Origin: CBDAQA01 sp965198865
GTDB lineage: Bacteria > Planctomycetota > Phycisphaerae > Tepidisphaerales > Tepidisphaeraceae
Assembly (NCBI GenBank): GCA_965198865.1
Contig: CBDAQA010000022.1
Location: 372,001-436,000 of the forward strand
Length of the DNA stretch: 64,000 nt
Direction: 5' to 3'
Shown: piece by piece, positions 17,459-26,295 of the stretch
Layout of the letters: every line of letters begins with the position of its first letter
Position numbering within the stretch: the first letter of the stretch is position 1
Notes under the pieces: model-generated
Told to the model about the DNA's origin: nothing
Databases searched by the model: none
Seen by the model: the letters and a program-made list of their open reading frames with translations, nothing else
Made by a program: the position numbers and the translations under genes

Positions 17459-20400
17459 ATGACGCTCACCGCCGCCAACCCGCTCGCCCGCCTGTACGCC
17501 AGCGCCCGGACGGCCGTCCGCCGCCGTCGGGGGTCGATCCTGATCCTGGTCGTGGCGCTGCTCGTGCTGCTGCTGATCATCGGGACGGCGTTCCTCGCCA
17601 CCAGCCGCACCGAACGGATCGCCTCGATCCAGGACCAGGTGAACACCCAGGGCGACCTGCTGCTGAGCGGCGTGGAAAACGTTCTGGCGTCGCAGGTGGC
17701 CGGCAAGCTGTTCACCGCGCCAAGCTACGCCTCTGGCCCCAACGCCTACCGGTTCGCCGCCAACGCGCTGGCCCGCTACGCCACCAGCTACGATGCGCCG
17801 GCGAGCGACCTGTACCTCGGCTCGCGCATCCCGACGACGCCGCCCACGGGCGACCCGCTCTACGTCGCGCCGCCCACCCCGACGGTTCTCTGGCAGTCGA
17901 TCAGCCTCCTCCCGACCCCCGGTGCCGCGCCGGGCTCGCCGCTGTGCGAGATCGACGGCGTGGATAACAGCCGCATGCCGCTGATCTGGGCCTACAGCAG
18001 CACGGCCAGCTACCGCAAGGGTGACATCGTCACTGTGCTCGGCGCGCAAGCGCCGGTCTACTACACGCCCAAGGGTTCAGGCATTGTGACGTCCGATCCC
18101 TCGTCGCCGGCCGTCACCTCGTCGACGGACTGGACCCCGGTTGAGCCGAAGCAGGCCTTCCGGTTCATCCCGGTGACGACGCCGGTGAACGGCCAGAGCG
18201 TCCCCGCCATCGCCGTCTACAACAGCATCATCAACGGCTACATGGTTGCCTACGGGCCGACGAAGAAATTGCTGTCGCCCGCGCCGGGCCTCGACCGGAC
18301 CACGGTCACGCTGTCGATCACCGACTTCCAGGTGCCCGCCGCCGATGCCGACGGCGACGGCGTGCCCGACGCCGGGTTCGTCAAGCTGCCGGTCGGGCAG
18401 ATCGACGGCGTCACCTACTACGCCGCCGTCCGCGTGATCGACGGCAACTCGGCCGTCAACGCCTCCACGGCTTGGCGGTCCGAGGTCGACTATACAAATT
18501 CGAGTACCAGCGCCACGGCACCCGCGCCGTCGACCGCCAACACCACTGCTTATCTGGGCATGTTCCGGTCGAACGTCGGGTTGCGACAGTTGCTGTGGGC
18601 CGCGAGCAACACGACGTCCCCGACGACCGATGAGTCGAACATCCTCAACAAGTTTCGTTTCAACAGCACGGCGACCGCGAACTTCGCCAACGCGAGCGTC
18701 ACGGCATACCCGGACACGTCGACGACCGCTGCGTCGGACTTCACGTTCCTCACGGAGGGTGACGGCTTCGAGAGCCAACTCGTCCGTCGCCCGCTGAATC
18801 CGGGAAAGCGGTTGGGCTCGACCTACTACCAGTGGTTCGGCCAGTCCCTGACGGCCGCACTGGCCAACCGGTTCTGCCTGAACTCCGGCGGCGCGCTCGT
18901 CGCGACCACCGCGGAGACGGCACTCGCCAACGAGCTGACCAAGAGCCGGACGACGGCCTGGGGGTCCGACGCCACGTCGGTCGTAAACTGGTTTAACGCC
19001 AACTTCAACTTCGCGACCACCGGCACGACCCCGACCACGGTGACGTACAACTCGACCTCGCTGCCCCTGCGGCCGGTCCTGGTCGGCAACAATGCCGTCT
19101 CGAACGCCGTCAGCGGCCACTATGTGAACCGCGGAACCTACGATCCGGCGAAGAACGCGGCCACGATCTACTACTTCGGCGACTGGGTCACCTACAACGA
19201 TCCCGCCAACCCGACATCGGTCAAGAACGGCCGGAGTTACGTCTGCGTCTATGACGGCACCACCGGGGTCGACCCATCGGCCATCATCGCGCCCACGCCG
19301 GTGACGCCCGTCACCGGAGGCACGACCGTGCCCGTCACGGTAGCCGCCAACAAGAACTGGGAGTATGTCCCTTGGAACAACGCCCCGGTGAAGGCGTCGG
19401 CCAACGCGTCTACGTTCGGGCAGCTGTGGGCGTCGTACTGGAACGTGATGTGGGACCACCCCTATCCGACAGGCACGCTGGCTTCGGGCACGTTCTCGCA
19501 GTCGGCCGGCATGGCGCAGCCGGCGTTCGGGTTCCCGCTGGCGGCGGGCGACGTGGCGACGCACGTCAATCAAGCCAGCAATAACGAGATTCCCCTGACC
19601 AGCACGACCCTGCTGGCCCGGATGTTCCGCAACCCGATCCGCGACCCCGGCACCGTCACGCCGGCCACGGCGACCGGCGTGCAGTACATGACGCCGGGCC
19701 AGGTCATGGTCCTGCGATCGGCCGCTGCGGCGCTGAACACGATCAGCCTGCGCCAAGCTTCGGGTACCACCGCGTCGACCGTCGGTTCCACCGTGTCCCC
19801 GGCGCTCAACGGCCTGGACAACGTCATCAGCCGTCAGATCACGATTCCCAAGGACCCGGCCGACCCTGACACGACCGCGGCGGACAATCACGCGTTCGAC
19901 GTCATGCTGTTCGGCGCGACCAAGCAGCCGTACATCTCCGAGGTGTACGCGCAGGCGAGCGCCACCGCCGGCAGTTCGTACCTCGCCATCGAGTTGGTCA
20001 ACCCCTACCCGGTCGCGATGAAGCTCACGGGCTGGCAGATCGGCCTGATGAAGCGGACCGACGCCACCGCCTACAAGACGATGAACGTCGCCCCGCTCAG
20101 CGTCCCGGCCGACCGGACTCTGCTGGGGAACGTGACGGTCCCCGCCGCCAACGCCATGACCGGCGCGCCGGGCTTCATGATCCTGTCAAGCGGCGCGGCG
20201 CTGCCGCCGGGCCTCACCGCCATCCCGGCCGCCAACGTGACGTTCATCAACTCGCTCGCGACGGACGTGGGTGACAGCGAGTACGTGCTGCTGCGCCCGC
20301 GGTCGGCCTCGGGCACGCCGGCGGCCAACGCGGCCGATCCCAACAACACCTACGACGAGGGGACCGCCGCCGCCCCCAACCTGGCCGAGATGGTGCCGGT

Positions 20401-21892
20401 GGACCAGATCGACGCGTCGACCCTGACCCTGGCCACGCCAGCCAACGTCTACACCTACCGCCGCGCGGACGACCCGGCCGGCTTCCGGTGGAACTTCGTC
20501 TACCCCGGCAAGTATTCGGTCAGCACCGCGACCCCCCTGCGGCACGACGGGTGGAAGGACGTCACCACGATCATGGCAATCTCCGGCCAGCAAAGCCTGG
20601 GGACGGTCAAGGGGATCTTCACCGCCGGGACGCCCGCCCCCACCCCGCCCTCAGCCACCTATCAGACCTTCGCCATGCAGGTGGCGAACACCGACTCGGC
20701 CGGCTTCAACCAGGCGCACGGGGCGACGGGGAACCAGTTCCCCTTCGGCGGGTTCGCCCGCAACGGCGACCTGCTTCAGGTTCCGTTCACCTGCGGTTAC
20801 CGCGTCCTCACGACTGGTACGGTGCCCCCGCTCACGGCCGCCAACGCTGCCACGACGCGAGTGATCGAGTTCAACAGCCTGCCCATGGACTGCGCCTTCG
20901 TCGACGCGCAGGACGCAAACGTCCAGCAGACCCTCGCCGAGCAGACCGCGGCCGCCGTGGTGGGCACCGCCACGATCCCGACGGTCGCGGCCCCGTTCCG
21001 CGAGCAGATCGGTCGGTTCTGCCCGGTCGGTGACCCCGCGGTCGCCTCGGCGACCGGGGCCGATTTCCTGGGGGCCAGCCCGGTGCCGGACAGCACCAAC
21101 ACCAACGTGATCGCGTCCAACACCGACGCCCTTTGGCGCTACCACTGGGCGCGCAGGCTGTTCGACTTCGTCACCGTGCAGGCGCCGCACGACGACTACA
21201 TGCCGAACGTCGACCCCTACGATTACACCGGCACCCTGCCCGTCGCGGTTGCCAACCGCAGGTCGTCGGTCGCCAACGCCGTGACGCCCGGGTCCAGTGA
21301 GGACACGGTCGGCATCGAGGGGCTGGTCAACCTCAACACGGCGCCGTTCCCCGTGTTGGCGGCAATCCCGTTCTTCCCCGCGGGGCAGGACAAGTACACG
21401 TACGTCACCGGCACCACGCCTGTGGCGCCGACCAACACCGCGGCCGACAACATCGACGACAACGCCAACCTGGCGCAGGCGATCGTCGACTACCGCAACG
21501 CGAACGGGCCGTTCAAATCGCCGTTCGACCTGTACAAGGTGCCGTTCTTCAAGTACGTGAACGACCAGATGATCCAGGGCGCCGCGGCGAACGAGCCGGG
21601 GAAGACCATGTCGGCGACGGCGAACGGCGGCGACTTCTCGCCGAACACGACGGCGACCGACGGCGTCCGGTTCGACTTCGAGGAGCGGTTCCTGCTGCTC
21701 AATCGCGTCAGCAACCTGCTGACGACGCACTCGGACACCTTCACCTGCTACGTGCTGCTGCAGGGGTACCGGAACGTGGACAGCGGGCAGCCGACGCTGG
21801 TCGTGCAGCGGCGGGCGGCGTTCCTGCTGGACCGCAACGTCGTGACGCCGACCAACCGCTCGCCGAGCGTCATCTTGGCGCCGACCAATTGA
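17459..21892 (+). CDS. Giant GspK/PilX-like minor pseudopilin (1477 aa)
   Basis: CAGGAG lies 8 bases before ATG 17459. After a basic leader (TAVRRRR, G25), a membrane segment SILILVVALLVLLLIIGTAFLATSRTERI resembles GspK/PilX. Near the C-terminus (about 1290-1370) is GLVNLNTAPFPVLAAIPFF, then IVDYRNANGPFKSPFDLYKV, the SAM-like/helix-hairpin-helix pattern of GspK. GspK is usually about 320 residues, so more than 1100 residues, mostly T/A/N/P-rich beta-like sequence, lie in between. In known systems GspK caps the pseudopilus tip with GspI and GspJ. Here the tip protein would be several times larger, which suggests a surface-exposed adhesive or sensing head. That last step is inference. Confidence 0.8.
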   Translation: MTLTAANPLARLYASARTAVRRRRGSILILVVALLVLLLIIGTAFLATSRTERIASIQDQVNTQGDLLLSGVENVLASQVAGKLFTAPSYASGPNAYRFAANALARYATSYDAPASDLYLGSRIPTTPPTGDPLYVAPPTPTVLWQSISLLPTPGAAPGSPLCEIDGVDNSRMPLIWAYSSTASYRKGDIVTVLGAQAPVYYTPKGSGIVTSDPSSPAVTSSTDWTPVEPKQAFRFIPVTTPVNGQSVPAIAVYNSIINGYMVAYGPTKKLLSPAPGLDRTTVTLSITDFQVPAADADGDGVPDAGFVKLPVGQIDGVTYYAAVRVIDGNSAVNASTAWRSEVDYTNSSTSATAPAPSTANTTAYLGMFRSNVGLRQLLWAASNTTSPTTDESNILNKFRFNSTATANFANASVTAYPDTSTTAASDFTFLTEGDGFESQLVRRPLNPGKRLGSTYYQWFGQSLTAALANRFCLNSGGALVATTAETALANELTKSRTTAWGSDATSVVNWFNANFNFATTGTTPTTVTYNSTSLPLRPVLVGNNAVSNAVSGHYVNRGTYDPAKNAATIYYFGDWVTYNDPANPTSVKNGRSYVCVYDGTTGVDPSAIIAPTPVTPVTGGTTVPVTVAANKNWEYVPWNNAPVKASANASTFGQLWASYWNVMWDHPYPTGTLASGTFSQSAGMAQPAFGFPLAAGDVATHVNQASNNEIPLTSTTLLARMFRNPIRDPGTVTPATATGVQYMTPGQVMVLRSAAAALNTISLRQASGTTASTVGSTVSPALNGLDNVISRQITIPKDPADPDTTAADNHAFDVMLFGATKQPYISEVYAQASATAGSSYLAIELVNPYPVAMKLTGWQIGLMKRTDATAYKTMNVAPLSVPADRTLLGNVTVPAANAMTGAPGFMILSSGAALPPGLTAIPAANVTFINSLATDVGDSEYVLLRPRSASGTPAANAADPNNTYDEGTAAAPNLAEMVPVDQIDASTLTLATPANVYTYRRADDPAGFRWNFVYPGKYSVSTATPLRHDGWKDVTTIMAISGQQSLGTVKGIFTAGTPAPTPPSATYQTFAMQVANTDSAGFNQAHGATGNQFPFGGFARNGDLLQVPFTCGYRVLTTGTVPPLTAANAATTRVIEFNSLPMDCAFVDAQDANVQQTLAEQTAAAVVGTATIPTVAAPFREQIGRFCPVGDPAVASATGADFLGASPVPDSTNTNVIASNTDALWRYHWARRLFDFVTVQAPHDDYMPNVDPYDYTGTLPVAVANRRSSVANAVTPGSSEDTVGIEGLVNLNTAPFPVLAAIPFFPAGQDKYTYVTGTTPVAPTNTAADNIDDNANLAQAIVDYRNANGPFKSPFDLYKVPFFKYVNDQMIQGAAANEPGKTMSATANGGDFSPNTTATDGVRFDFEERFLLLNRVSNLLTTHSDTFTCYVLLQGYRNVDSGQPTLVVQRRAAFLLDRNVVTPTNRSPSVILAPTN

Positions 21893-22074
21893 CCCGGCCG
21901 TGAGTCGACGGGCTCAGATCGCGCGGGGGATTTCGTCCACTTGATGAAGCCCGGGATGCACGTCCCCGAGGCTTGGTCGGGCTGCGTTACACTCCAGCGG
22001 GCGATCGCGGGCCTATGTTATACTTAGCTGTTTTCTAGTTCAGGTTTTAAGTGCGGCGTGCGCAGGGTTTTCGA

Positions 22075-22102
22075 GTGTAACATTTCGTCACATTTTGTAA
22101 CA
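22075..22102 (-). repeat. 28-bp TGTTAC-type motif, copy 1
   Basis: On the minus strand it reads TGTTACAAAA, TGTGACGAAA, TGTTACAC: two and a half units of a 10-base repeat. It starts 4 bases beyond the stop of the minus-strand gene at 22106. A near-identical 28-mer lies at 41374-41401 after another minus-strand gene. The gap 21893-22105 is otherwise AT-richer and empty. Confidence 0.7.
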
Positions 22103-22105
22103 GGT

Positions 22106-23863
22106 TCAGCGGTTCAGCGGGTACTGCTCGTCGCGGCGGTGGACGGCGGTCCACTCGGTGGGGTCGTGGGCGTGGTCGTTGAGGGCGCCGACGATGCCGT
22201 CGCTGTTGTAGTAGTCGACGCTGGTGCGCTCGCCGGTGCGGGTGTTCACGATGTCCTGGTAGCCGGAGTACATCTCGGCGGCGTCTGAGGCGGCGCGGTG
22301 GCTAGCCGTGCTCTGGGCGTTGATGGTGCTCTCGAATCGGTCGAACGACTCGGCCTGCTGGTTGTGGAGGGCCTGCCCGCGGTCGAACATCGCCTGCTGG
22401 TTGTCCCGCAACTGCTTGCCCAGCGCGAGGATCTGCTGGTTGTTCTGCTGGCCGATCTGGGCGATCCTCTCGTTGTTCGGCTTGAACGATTGGATGACGG
22501 CCCACAGCGTCGGCAGGTCCCGGTCGAACCGGTCGGGGTGGGCCCGCAGGCCCGAGCAGAACAGCAGGGCGGTGTCGTAGCCGGTCGGGGACGACTCCAG
22601 CCGGCCCTGGAACCGGAAGTGTTCGGCCGTCGCGCCGGTGCCGGCGGTCCACAGCATGGACACCAGGTCGGCCCGCCCGCCCTGCACCATTGGCTGCGCC
22701 GGCGTGACGGCCAGGATCTGGTCGATGTGCTCGGGCGGGCCGTGGTTGGCCTCTGACCCCTCGCTCAGCTGCGGGTAGACCCGGCGGAGCATGGCCAACG
22801 GGTCGTCGAACTGGCCGTAGAAGATACCCATGGCGGCGTCGGGCGGCTGCGGGGGCATGGCCGGCATGGGCGGCATCGGCGCCGGTTGCAGGCCCATGGC
22901 CCGCATCTGCATGTCCAGCCGTTGGCGGGACAGGTCGGTCTGCCGCTTCTGCTCCTCGGCCCCGCGCTTGGACTGCACCAGGGGCGACTGCGGGCCGTTG
23001 AGGGCGATGGTCTGACCGATGGTGACCCGCTGGCCGTCCGGCCCGTCGACCACGACCGCGTCGGCGGCCGAGCTGCTGCGGCAGGTCCACCCCGGGGGGA
23101 CGCCGATGCTGCCGCTGCCATCGGGGAAGTCGAAGTCCCGCAACTGGGCGGGGTGGGGCAGGGCGGCGGTGAGGGTGGCCCACTCGGCGGCGGGGGCGTC
23201 GGCGGCGCAGTAGGCGACGGCGACGTCCTCGCCATTGGGATTCGACTTGCCGGCGAAGGCGACGCCGTGCAGCCGACGGCCGTTGACCGTGGCGGTGAAC
23301 GACGCGCCGCCGCGGTCGGGCTGCTTGGTGTCGCCGAACCGCCCGGTGACCGAGACCGGCCCGCCGATGGCGCGGGGCAGCAGCGGCAGCGTGGCGTCGA
23401 GGGCCGCGGCGGCCGTGGTGGCGGTCGGCTGGTGGATGATGACAGCGCGGCCGGTGTCGGTCGAGGCGAGCTGCAGGCCGTCCACCTGCGCGTCGGCGGC
23501 GGGGGGCGGCGGGACGCCGGTCGCGTCGAGCGGGTTTGCCGGCGGGCGGGTCAGGGTGTAGGTCGCGCCGGCGGTGGACAGGGTGAGCGTGTCGGCCGAC
23601 AGGGTGGCGGTGAAGTCGAACCATGCCCCGCCGCTGGTGAACGTGCCGGCGAGGTGGTCGCCCTGCTCGGTGGCGCGACAGGGAAGCGGCGTGGTGCCCA
23701 GATGGATCGTGCCGGTGTAGGAGCCGCCCCCGCTGGTCAGTTCGACCGACGAGGGTTGGCCCTTGATGTCACCGTGGTAGGTGCCGGCGTAGTCGGCGGC
23801 GACGGCGGGGGTGGCGAACGCTAGGGCGACGGCCAGCGAGACGATTGCGGACTTGCGGAGCAT
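22106..23863 (-). CDS. Secreted protein of unknown function with coiled-coil C-terminus
   Basis: A protein of 585 residues with a clear signal peptide (MLRKSAIVSLAVALAF to AVA, about 1-22). The mature N-terminus (YAGTYHGDIKG, SGGGSYTGTIHLG, DHLAGTF) looks like a small beta-barrel found in bacterial exported proteins that measure 'to-be-degraded' or additive scores, but I cannot name it. The middle has a beta-rich unit, with PPMPAMPPQPP as linker. Residues about 470-530 are Q/N-rich (QQNNQQILALGKQLRDNQQ) and should form a coiled coil. It is translated from ATG 23863, whose region is overlapped by the 3' end of the upstream DUF3592-like gene. Confidence 0.65.
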   Translation of the reverse strand: MLRKSAIVSLAVALAFATPAVAADYAGTYHGDIKGQPSSVELTSGGGSYTGTIHLGTTPLPCRATEQGDHLAGTFTSGGAWFDFTATLSADTLTLSTAGATYTLTRPPANPLDATGVPPPPAADAQVDGLQLASTDTGRAVIIHQPTATTAAAALDATLPLLPRAIGGPVSVTGRFGDTKQPDRGGASFTATVNGRRLHGVAFAGKSNPNGEDVAVAYCAADAPAAEWATLTAALPHPAQLRDFDFPDGSGSIGVPPGWTCRSSSAADAVVVDGPDGQRVTIGQTIALNGPQSPLVQSKRGAEEQKRQTDLSRQRLDMQMRAMGLQPAPMPPMPAMPPQPPDAAMGIFYGQFDDPLAMLRRVYPQLSEGSEANHGPPEHIDQILAVTPAQPMVQGGRADLVSMLWTAGTGATAEHFRFQGRLESSPTGYDTALLFCSGLRAHPDRFDRDLPTLWAVIQSFKPNNERIAQIGQQNNQQILALGKQLRDNQQAMFDRGQALHNQQAESFDRFESTINAQSTASHRAASDAAEMYSGYQDIVNTRTGERTSVDYYNSDGIVGALNDHAHDPTEWTAVHRRDEQYPLNR

Positions 23864-24440
23864 GCGAACCTCGGGTTGGGGGCCGGGATTTTAACCGTGA
23901 AGGCGTGGAGACGCGACGGTCGGACGAAGGGGGTCGTCCTTTCAGCAGCATGTTTCGCACGAGGACGTTGTCTGGCTGCTGGGCGACCCACCAGATGACG
24001 GTGAAGCCGATCACGAACATCAGCCAGGTGACGGCGAAGGTGAGCACGAACTGGAGGGAGCGGTGCAGGCCGTAGGAGAGGGTGGAGCGTGACGGGTCGG
24101 CGGGGTCGTAGCGGACGCGGATCGACCTGGCGGTGCGCAGGGCCTGGAAGATCTGGTTGTGGGCGTCCCAGCCGGTGCTGGAGCCGTAGCCGAAGGCGAC
24201 GCGGGAGCCGGAGTAGGGCTTGGCACCGATGGCGGAGTCGTACTCGACCTTCACCTGGTAGGTGTCGTTGCCGTCGCCGTCGGACTTCGCGTCCAGCGAG
24301 CAGCGGACGACGGTGCCGGGCGCGGTGGGCCAACCGGCGGCGACGGCGGAGCGGCGGGCGGCGATCAGGCCGTAGATCAGCAGGCCGATGCCCACGGCGT
24401 AGAAGACGCTGATGAACAGGATGAAGTAGATCGGCCTCAT
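23769..24440 (-). CDS. DUF3592-like membrane protein
   Basis: A membrane protein of up to 223 residues starting at ATG 24440. TM1 is at about 5-26 (YFILFISVFYAVGIGLLIYGL), then a beta domain of the DUF3592 type (WPTAPGTVVRCSL, TYQVKVEYDSAIG, IRVRYDPADPSRSTL), then TM2 (FVLTFAVTWLMFVIGFTVIWW). The function of the family is unknown. The reading frame continues 95 bases past the start of the next gene, giving an arginine-rich tail that looks non-native. Either the real stop has been lost by a small frameshift near 23880-23940 or the overlap is genuine. It is divergent from gatB, with starts about 100 bases apart. Confidence 0.7.
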   Translation of the reverse strand: MRPIYFILFISVFYAVGIGLLIYGLIAARRSAVAAGWPTAPGTVVRCSLDAKSDGDGNDTYQVKVEYDSAIGAKPYSGSRVAFGYGSSTGWDAHNQIFQALRTARSIRVRYDPADPSRSTLSYGLHRSLQFVLTFAVTWLMFVIGFTVIWWVAQQPDNVLVRNMLLKGRPPSSDRRVSTPSRLKSRPPTRGSHAPQVRNRLAGRRPSVRHPRRRRRLRRHLPR

Positions 24441-24505
24441 GGGCGGTGATTGTCGTCCGGACCGGGCTTGGTCCGCCACCGTTTCGACGGCGGGCACCGG
24501 GGGGC

Positions 24506-24511
24506 TATACT
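24506..24511 (+). promoter_or_regulatory. -10-like box and strong ribosome site of gatB
   Basis: TATACT lies 30 bases before the gatB start, with AAAGGAGAG (24526-24534) between them. The -35 side is weak (TTCGAC at 17 bases). Confidence 0.4.
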
Positions 24512-24541
24512 CGCCGCCTCACCGCAAAGGAGAGTGGTTCC

Positions 24542-26014
24542 GTGGCAGCTGAGCGCAGCGTGAAGTCGTACAAGGTGCTGGTGGGGATGGAGGTCCACGT
24601 CCAGCTGGCCACGGCCAGCAAGATGTTCACCGGGGCCGCGAACGGGTTCGGGGGGGAGCCGAACTCCCAAGTCGACCCGGTGGTGTTGGGGTTGCCGGGC
24701 GTGCTGCCGGTGATCAACAAGCGGGCGGTGGAGTACGCGATCAAGGTGGGGCTGGCACTGGGGTGCCGGATCGCCAAGCACACCAAGTGGGACCGCAAGA
24801 GCTACTACTACCCGGACCTGCCGAAGAACTACCAGATCAGCCAGTACGACCTGCCGCTGTGCGCGGAGGGAGCGTTCGAGCTGCTGTTGAAGGATGGCAC
24901 GACGCGGACGGTGCGGATTCGGCGGGCCCACCTGGAGGAGGACGCCGGCAAGCTGCTGCACGATGCGCCGGGCGGGTACCCCATCGACGGGTCGATCGTC
25001 GACCTGAACCGAGCAGGGACGCCGTTGCTGGAGATCGTCTCGGAGCCCGACCTGTCGACGGGCGAGGAGGTGGCGGCGTTCGGGCAGGAGCTGCAGAAGT
25101 TGGTGCAGTTCCTGGGCGTCAGTCACGGGCAGATGCAGATGGGGCACATGCGCTTCGAGCCGAACATCAACGTCCACATCACCACCGGCGAGGGCACGGT
25201 GGTGAAGACGGCCATCACCGAGATCAAGAACCTGAACAGTTTCAGCGTGCTCCAGCGGGCGACCGAGTACGAGGTCCAGCGGCAGATCCGCGAGTGGGTG
25301 GAGACGGGCACGCTGGGGCGGAAGTCGACCTACGGGTGGGACGAGGCGACCGAGTCGACGTCGTTCCAACGGTTCAAGGAGGGCGAGACCGACTACCGCT
25401 ACTTCCCCGACCCCGACCTGGTGCCCGTGAACGTGGACGATGCCTGGCTGACGGAGCTCAAGAGCCAAGTGGGCGAGCTACCGGCCGCCCGGCGGAAGCG
25501 GTACGTCGAGGCGATCGGCATGTCCGCCGCCGACGCGTCGACCCTGGCCGGCGACCGGTTGACCGGCGACTTCTACGAGGCCGCCGTGGCCGCGGGCGGG
25601 GATGCGAAGCGCGTCGGCAACCTGGTCATCAACGTGCTGGGCACGCTGGCGAACAAGGCGGCCAAGCCGGTGCCGCAGCTGGGTATCAAGCCCGAGCGCG
25701 TCGGCGAGGTGGCGAAGCTGATCGACGGCGGGAAGATGGGCGCGAGCAACGCGCTGCCACTGTTCGAGCGGCTGGTCGACCACGACGAATCCGCCGAGGC
25801 GGCGGCGGGGGCGCTGGGGCTGCTGCAGGTGTCGGACACCGGCGTGATCGACGCGGCGATCGACGCCCTCATCGCGACGAACCCCAAGCCGCTGCAGGAG
25901 TACAAGGCCGGCAAGCAGGCGGCCATCGGGGCACTGGTCGGCATGGTGAAGAAGGTCGACAAGGGGTTCGACGCGAAGGTGATCGCGGAGCGGTTGAAGG
26001 CGAAGCTGGGCTAA
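24542..26014 (+). CDS. gatB: Aspartyl/glutamyl-tRNA(Asn/Gln) amidotransferase subunit B
   Basis: GatB is the kinase/tRNA-binding subunit of GatCAB, which converts Glu-tRNA(Gln) and/or Asp-tRNA(Asn) to the amidated forms. The 490-residue length fits the family. The catalytic cradle opens with YKVLVGMEVHVQLATASKMF and includes YYYPDLPKNYQISQYD and LEEDAGKLLHD. Next come DLNRAGTPLLEIVSEPD and the NINVHI..EIKNLNSF region, and the C-terminal YqeY-like tail domain covers about 340-490 (LQEYKAGKQAAIGALVGMVKK). The GTG at 24542 was chosen for the AAAGGAGAG just upstream; longer starts run into the promoter. gatA and gatC are not nearby. Confidence 0.95.
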   Translation: MAAERSVKSYKVLVGMEVHVQLATASKMFTGAANGFGGEPNSQVDPVVLGLPGVLPVINKRAVEYAIKVGLALGCRIAKHTKWDRKSYYYPDLPKNYQISQYDLPLCAEGAFELLLKDGTTRTVRIRRAHLEEDAGKLLHDAPGGYPIDGSIVDLNRAGTPLLEIVSEPDLSTGEEVAAFGQELQKLVQFLGVSHGQMQMGHMRFEPNINVHITTGEGTVVKTAITEIKNLNSFSVLQRATEYEVQRQIREWVETGTLGRKSTYGWDEATESTSFQRFKEGETDYRYFPDPDLVPVNVDDAWLTELKSQVGELPAARRKRYVEAIGMSAADASTLAGDRLTGDFYEAAVAAGGDAKRVGNLVINVLGTLANKAAKPVPQLGIKPERVGEVAKLIDGGKMGASNALPLFERLVDHDESAEAAAGALGLLQVSDTGVIDAAIDALIATNPKPLQEYKAGKQAAIGALVGMVKKVDKGFDAKVIAERLKAKLG

Positions 26015-26095
26015 CTTGCCCCCTCCCATGTATAGCGTAAGCTATCTCAAATTGAACCGGGCAGCGGTGTCCGGCGGGCCATTCCGCCCGCGGCC

Positions 26096-26200
26096 GCGTC
26101 GGAACGCAAACGTACCGAGCAAGTGAACATCCGCCTGACGCCCGAGGAGAAGGTCTTGCTCGAGTCCGCCGCCCACAGTCGCGGATACCGTGGGTTGGTG
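26096..26200 (+). pseudogene. Remnant of a ribbon-helix-helix (DUF1778/TacA-like) antitoxin
   Basis: An uninterrupted frame reads ASERKRTEQVNIRLTPEEK and continues VLLESAAHSRGYRG. This is the N-terminal DNA-binding half of a DUF1778-type antitoxin (basic leader, NIRLTPEE strand, helix). There is no ATG, the sequence after RGYRG loses family character, and no acetyltransferase toxin follows. I read it as the relic of a toxin-antitoxin pair in the 281-base gap 26015-26295. Confidence 0.45.
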
Positions 26201-26283
26201 ACTTTGTCCGTGCGACATCGCTCGCAAACCTCGCTTGACGTGCCAGGGGCAGAATCACCGTCCCCACTGCGCTCGGTTCGTCG

Positions 26284-26289
26284 TACCCT
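26284..26289 (+). promoter_or_regulatory. -10-like box (TACCCT) six bases before a GTG start
   Basis: TACCCT-N6-GTG (26296) with no ribosome site between. One of several starts in the window with a TAnnnT box at the same distance, suggesting a leaderless message. Confidence 0.35.
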
Positions 26290-26295
26290 CACGGC

